64,000 nucleotides of DNA from the NCBI RefSeq assembly GCF_028561755.1, contig NZ_JAQQTD010000004.1:62001-126000 (forward strand), given 5' to 3'. The position numbers were made by a program, and so were the translations under genes. Under the pieces are notes generated by a model. It did not search any database. It saw nothing but the letters and a program-made list of their open reading frames with translations, and was not told the DNA's origin. This document shows, one piece after another, positions 63,325-64,000 of this stretch. The stretch is from Altibacter sp. HG106. Lineage in GTDB: Bacteria > Bacteroidota > Bacteroidia > Flavobacteriales > Flavobacteriaceae. Within the stretch, counting starts at the first letter, position 1; each line of letters opens with the position of its first letter.

Positions 63325-64000
63325 ATGGCAGAAGTAAAACCCGCTGAAGTTTCAGCAATTTTAAAGGAACAACTTTCCGGATTGGAAGCTACGGCCTCCT
63401 TAACTGAAGTAGGAACTGTACTTACCGTTGGTGATGGTATTGCCCGTGTATACGGACTTTCAAACGCCCAGTATGGTGAATTGGTTGCCTTCGAAAACGG
63501 AATGGAAGGAATTGTACTTAACCTCGAAGAAGATAACGTAGGGGTAGTATTGTTAGGTCCCTCCAAAGAAATTACTGAAGGCGCTACGGTAAAACGTACC
63601 CAGCGAATCGCTTCTATTAAAGTTGGAGAAGGGATTGTAGGACGTGTGGTGAACACCCTTGGTCAGCCGATTGATGGAAAAGGTCCTATTGAAGGAAAGA
63701 CCTACGAAATGCCCTTGGAGCGTAAAGCGCCAGGAGTAATCTACCGTCAGCCGGTAAACGAACCGCTTCAAACAGGTATTAAGTCGATTGACGCCATGAT
63801 TCCCGTGGGAAGAGGACAACGGGAGTTGGTTATTGGTGACCGTCAAACAGGGAAGTCTACCGTGTGTATTGATACCATCTTGAACCAAAAAGAATTTTAC
63901 GATGCCGGAGAACCAGTATATTGTATCTATGTAGCGGTGGGACAGAAAGCGTCTACGGTTGCAAATATCGCGAAGGTATTGGAAGATGCTGGAGCCTTGG
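63325..64000 (+). CDS. atpA: ATP synthase subunit alpha (5' part, runs off the edge)
   Basis: Non-catalytic nucleotide-binding F1 subunit; the first 225 codons are present and the frame is open at the window end. It begins [16 protein letters not shown]; the beta-barrel has [20 protein letters not shown], then [10 protein letters not shown], and the Walker A is GDRQTGKST near residues 171-179. It starts after the weak leader TAAG and follows atpH in the same transcript. Confidence 0.97.
   Translation, partial: MAEVKPAEVSAILKEQLSGLEATASLTEVGTVLTVGDGIARVYGLSNAQYGELVAFENGMEGIVLNLEEDNVGVVLLGPSKEITEGATVKRTQRIASIKVGEGIVGRVVNTLGQPIDGKGPIEGKTYEMPLERKAPGVIYRQPVNEPLQTGIKSIDAMIPVGRGQRELVIGDRQTGKSTVCIDTILNQKEFYDAGEPVYCIYVAVGQKASTVANIAKVLEDAGAL

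Overview
The window comes from a chromosome of a marine-type member of the Bacteroidota, most likely the family Flavobacteriaceae. The evidence is: -7 boxes of the TAnnTTTG type, families largely restricted to Bacteroidota (DUF4175, DUF4837, DUF6341/DUF6427-like, DUF6909-like, a bacterial GH3 protein), a SprE/PorW-type lipoprotein of the type IX secretion/gliding machinery, a GlnRS beside a GluRS, and an ATP synthase operon led by AtpZ and a DUF6168-like protein. No insertion sequence, prophage, CRISPR array or rRNA operon was seen. The only RNA gene found is one tRNA-Cys.

Region 1 (1-3855) is transcribed entirely leftwards: a 3'-truncated ammonium transporter, an ElaA-like acetyltransferase, a CDF cation exporter, rpiB and a DUF2007 protein. 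Between rpiB and DUF2007 lies a 545-bp AT-rich gene-free stretch with several DnaA-box-like 9-mers. From 3953 onward most genes run rightwards. Two ParB-type parS palindromes flank mnmG 14-16 kb to the right. Together these suggest the window spans or lies close to the chromosomal origin, with the left and right replichores diverging near 3.1-3.9 kb. This is an inference that needs a GC-skew test.

Region 2 (3953-30163) is mostly core housekeeping. It holds rnr, a LysE exporter, tRNA-Cys, folB, glnS, a YtxH/holin-like envelope cassette, an SPFH protein, a small outer-membrane barrel, gltX, a giant DUF4175 membrane protein overlapping ybeY, mnmG, a methyltransferase, holB, pgk, a LysM lytic transglycosylase, a DUF4837 lipoprotein, tatA, an M23 peptidase, a GH3 adenylating enzyme, and a DUF6909-like protein with nucleoside-phosphorylase-like motifs.

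Region 3 (30166-51355) is a complete Wzx/Wzy-type surface polysaccharide locus. It encodes dTDP-L-rhamnose (rfbBACD), GDP-L-fucose (gmd, fcl) and UDP-glucuronate/UDP-xylose (ugd, uxs) synthesis. It also has a chain-length (PCP) protein without a kinase, a flippase, a Wzy-like polymerase, an O-antigen-ligase-like protein, four glycosyltransferases, a WcaJ-type initiating transferase, two methyltransferases and a CapK-like adenylate-forming enzyme. Genes overlap or are spaced by a few bases, so long polycistronic transcripts are expected.

Region 4 (51467-64000) holds purD, the DUF6341/DUF6427-like pair, a DUF4254 gene plus a GT9 glycosyltransferase, a PaaE-like flavin/2Fe-2S reductase, sprE, a bactofilin, and the F-type ATP synthase operon (atpZ, DUF6168-like, atpB, atpE, atpF, atpH, atpA), which runs off the right edge inside atpA. 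A long near-perfect hairpin sits between atpE and atpF.
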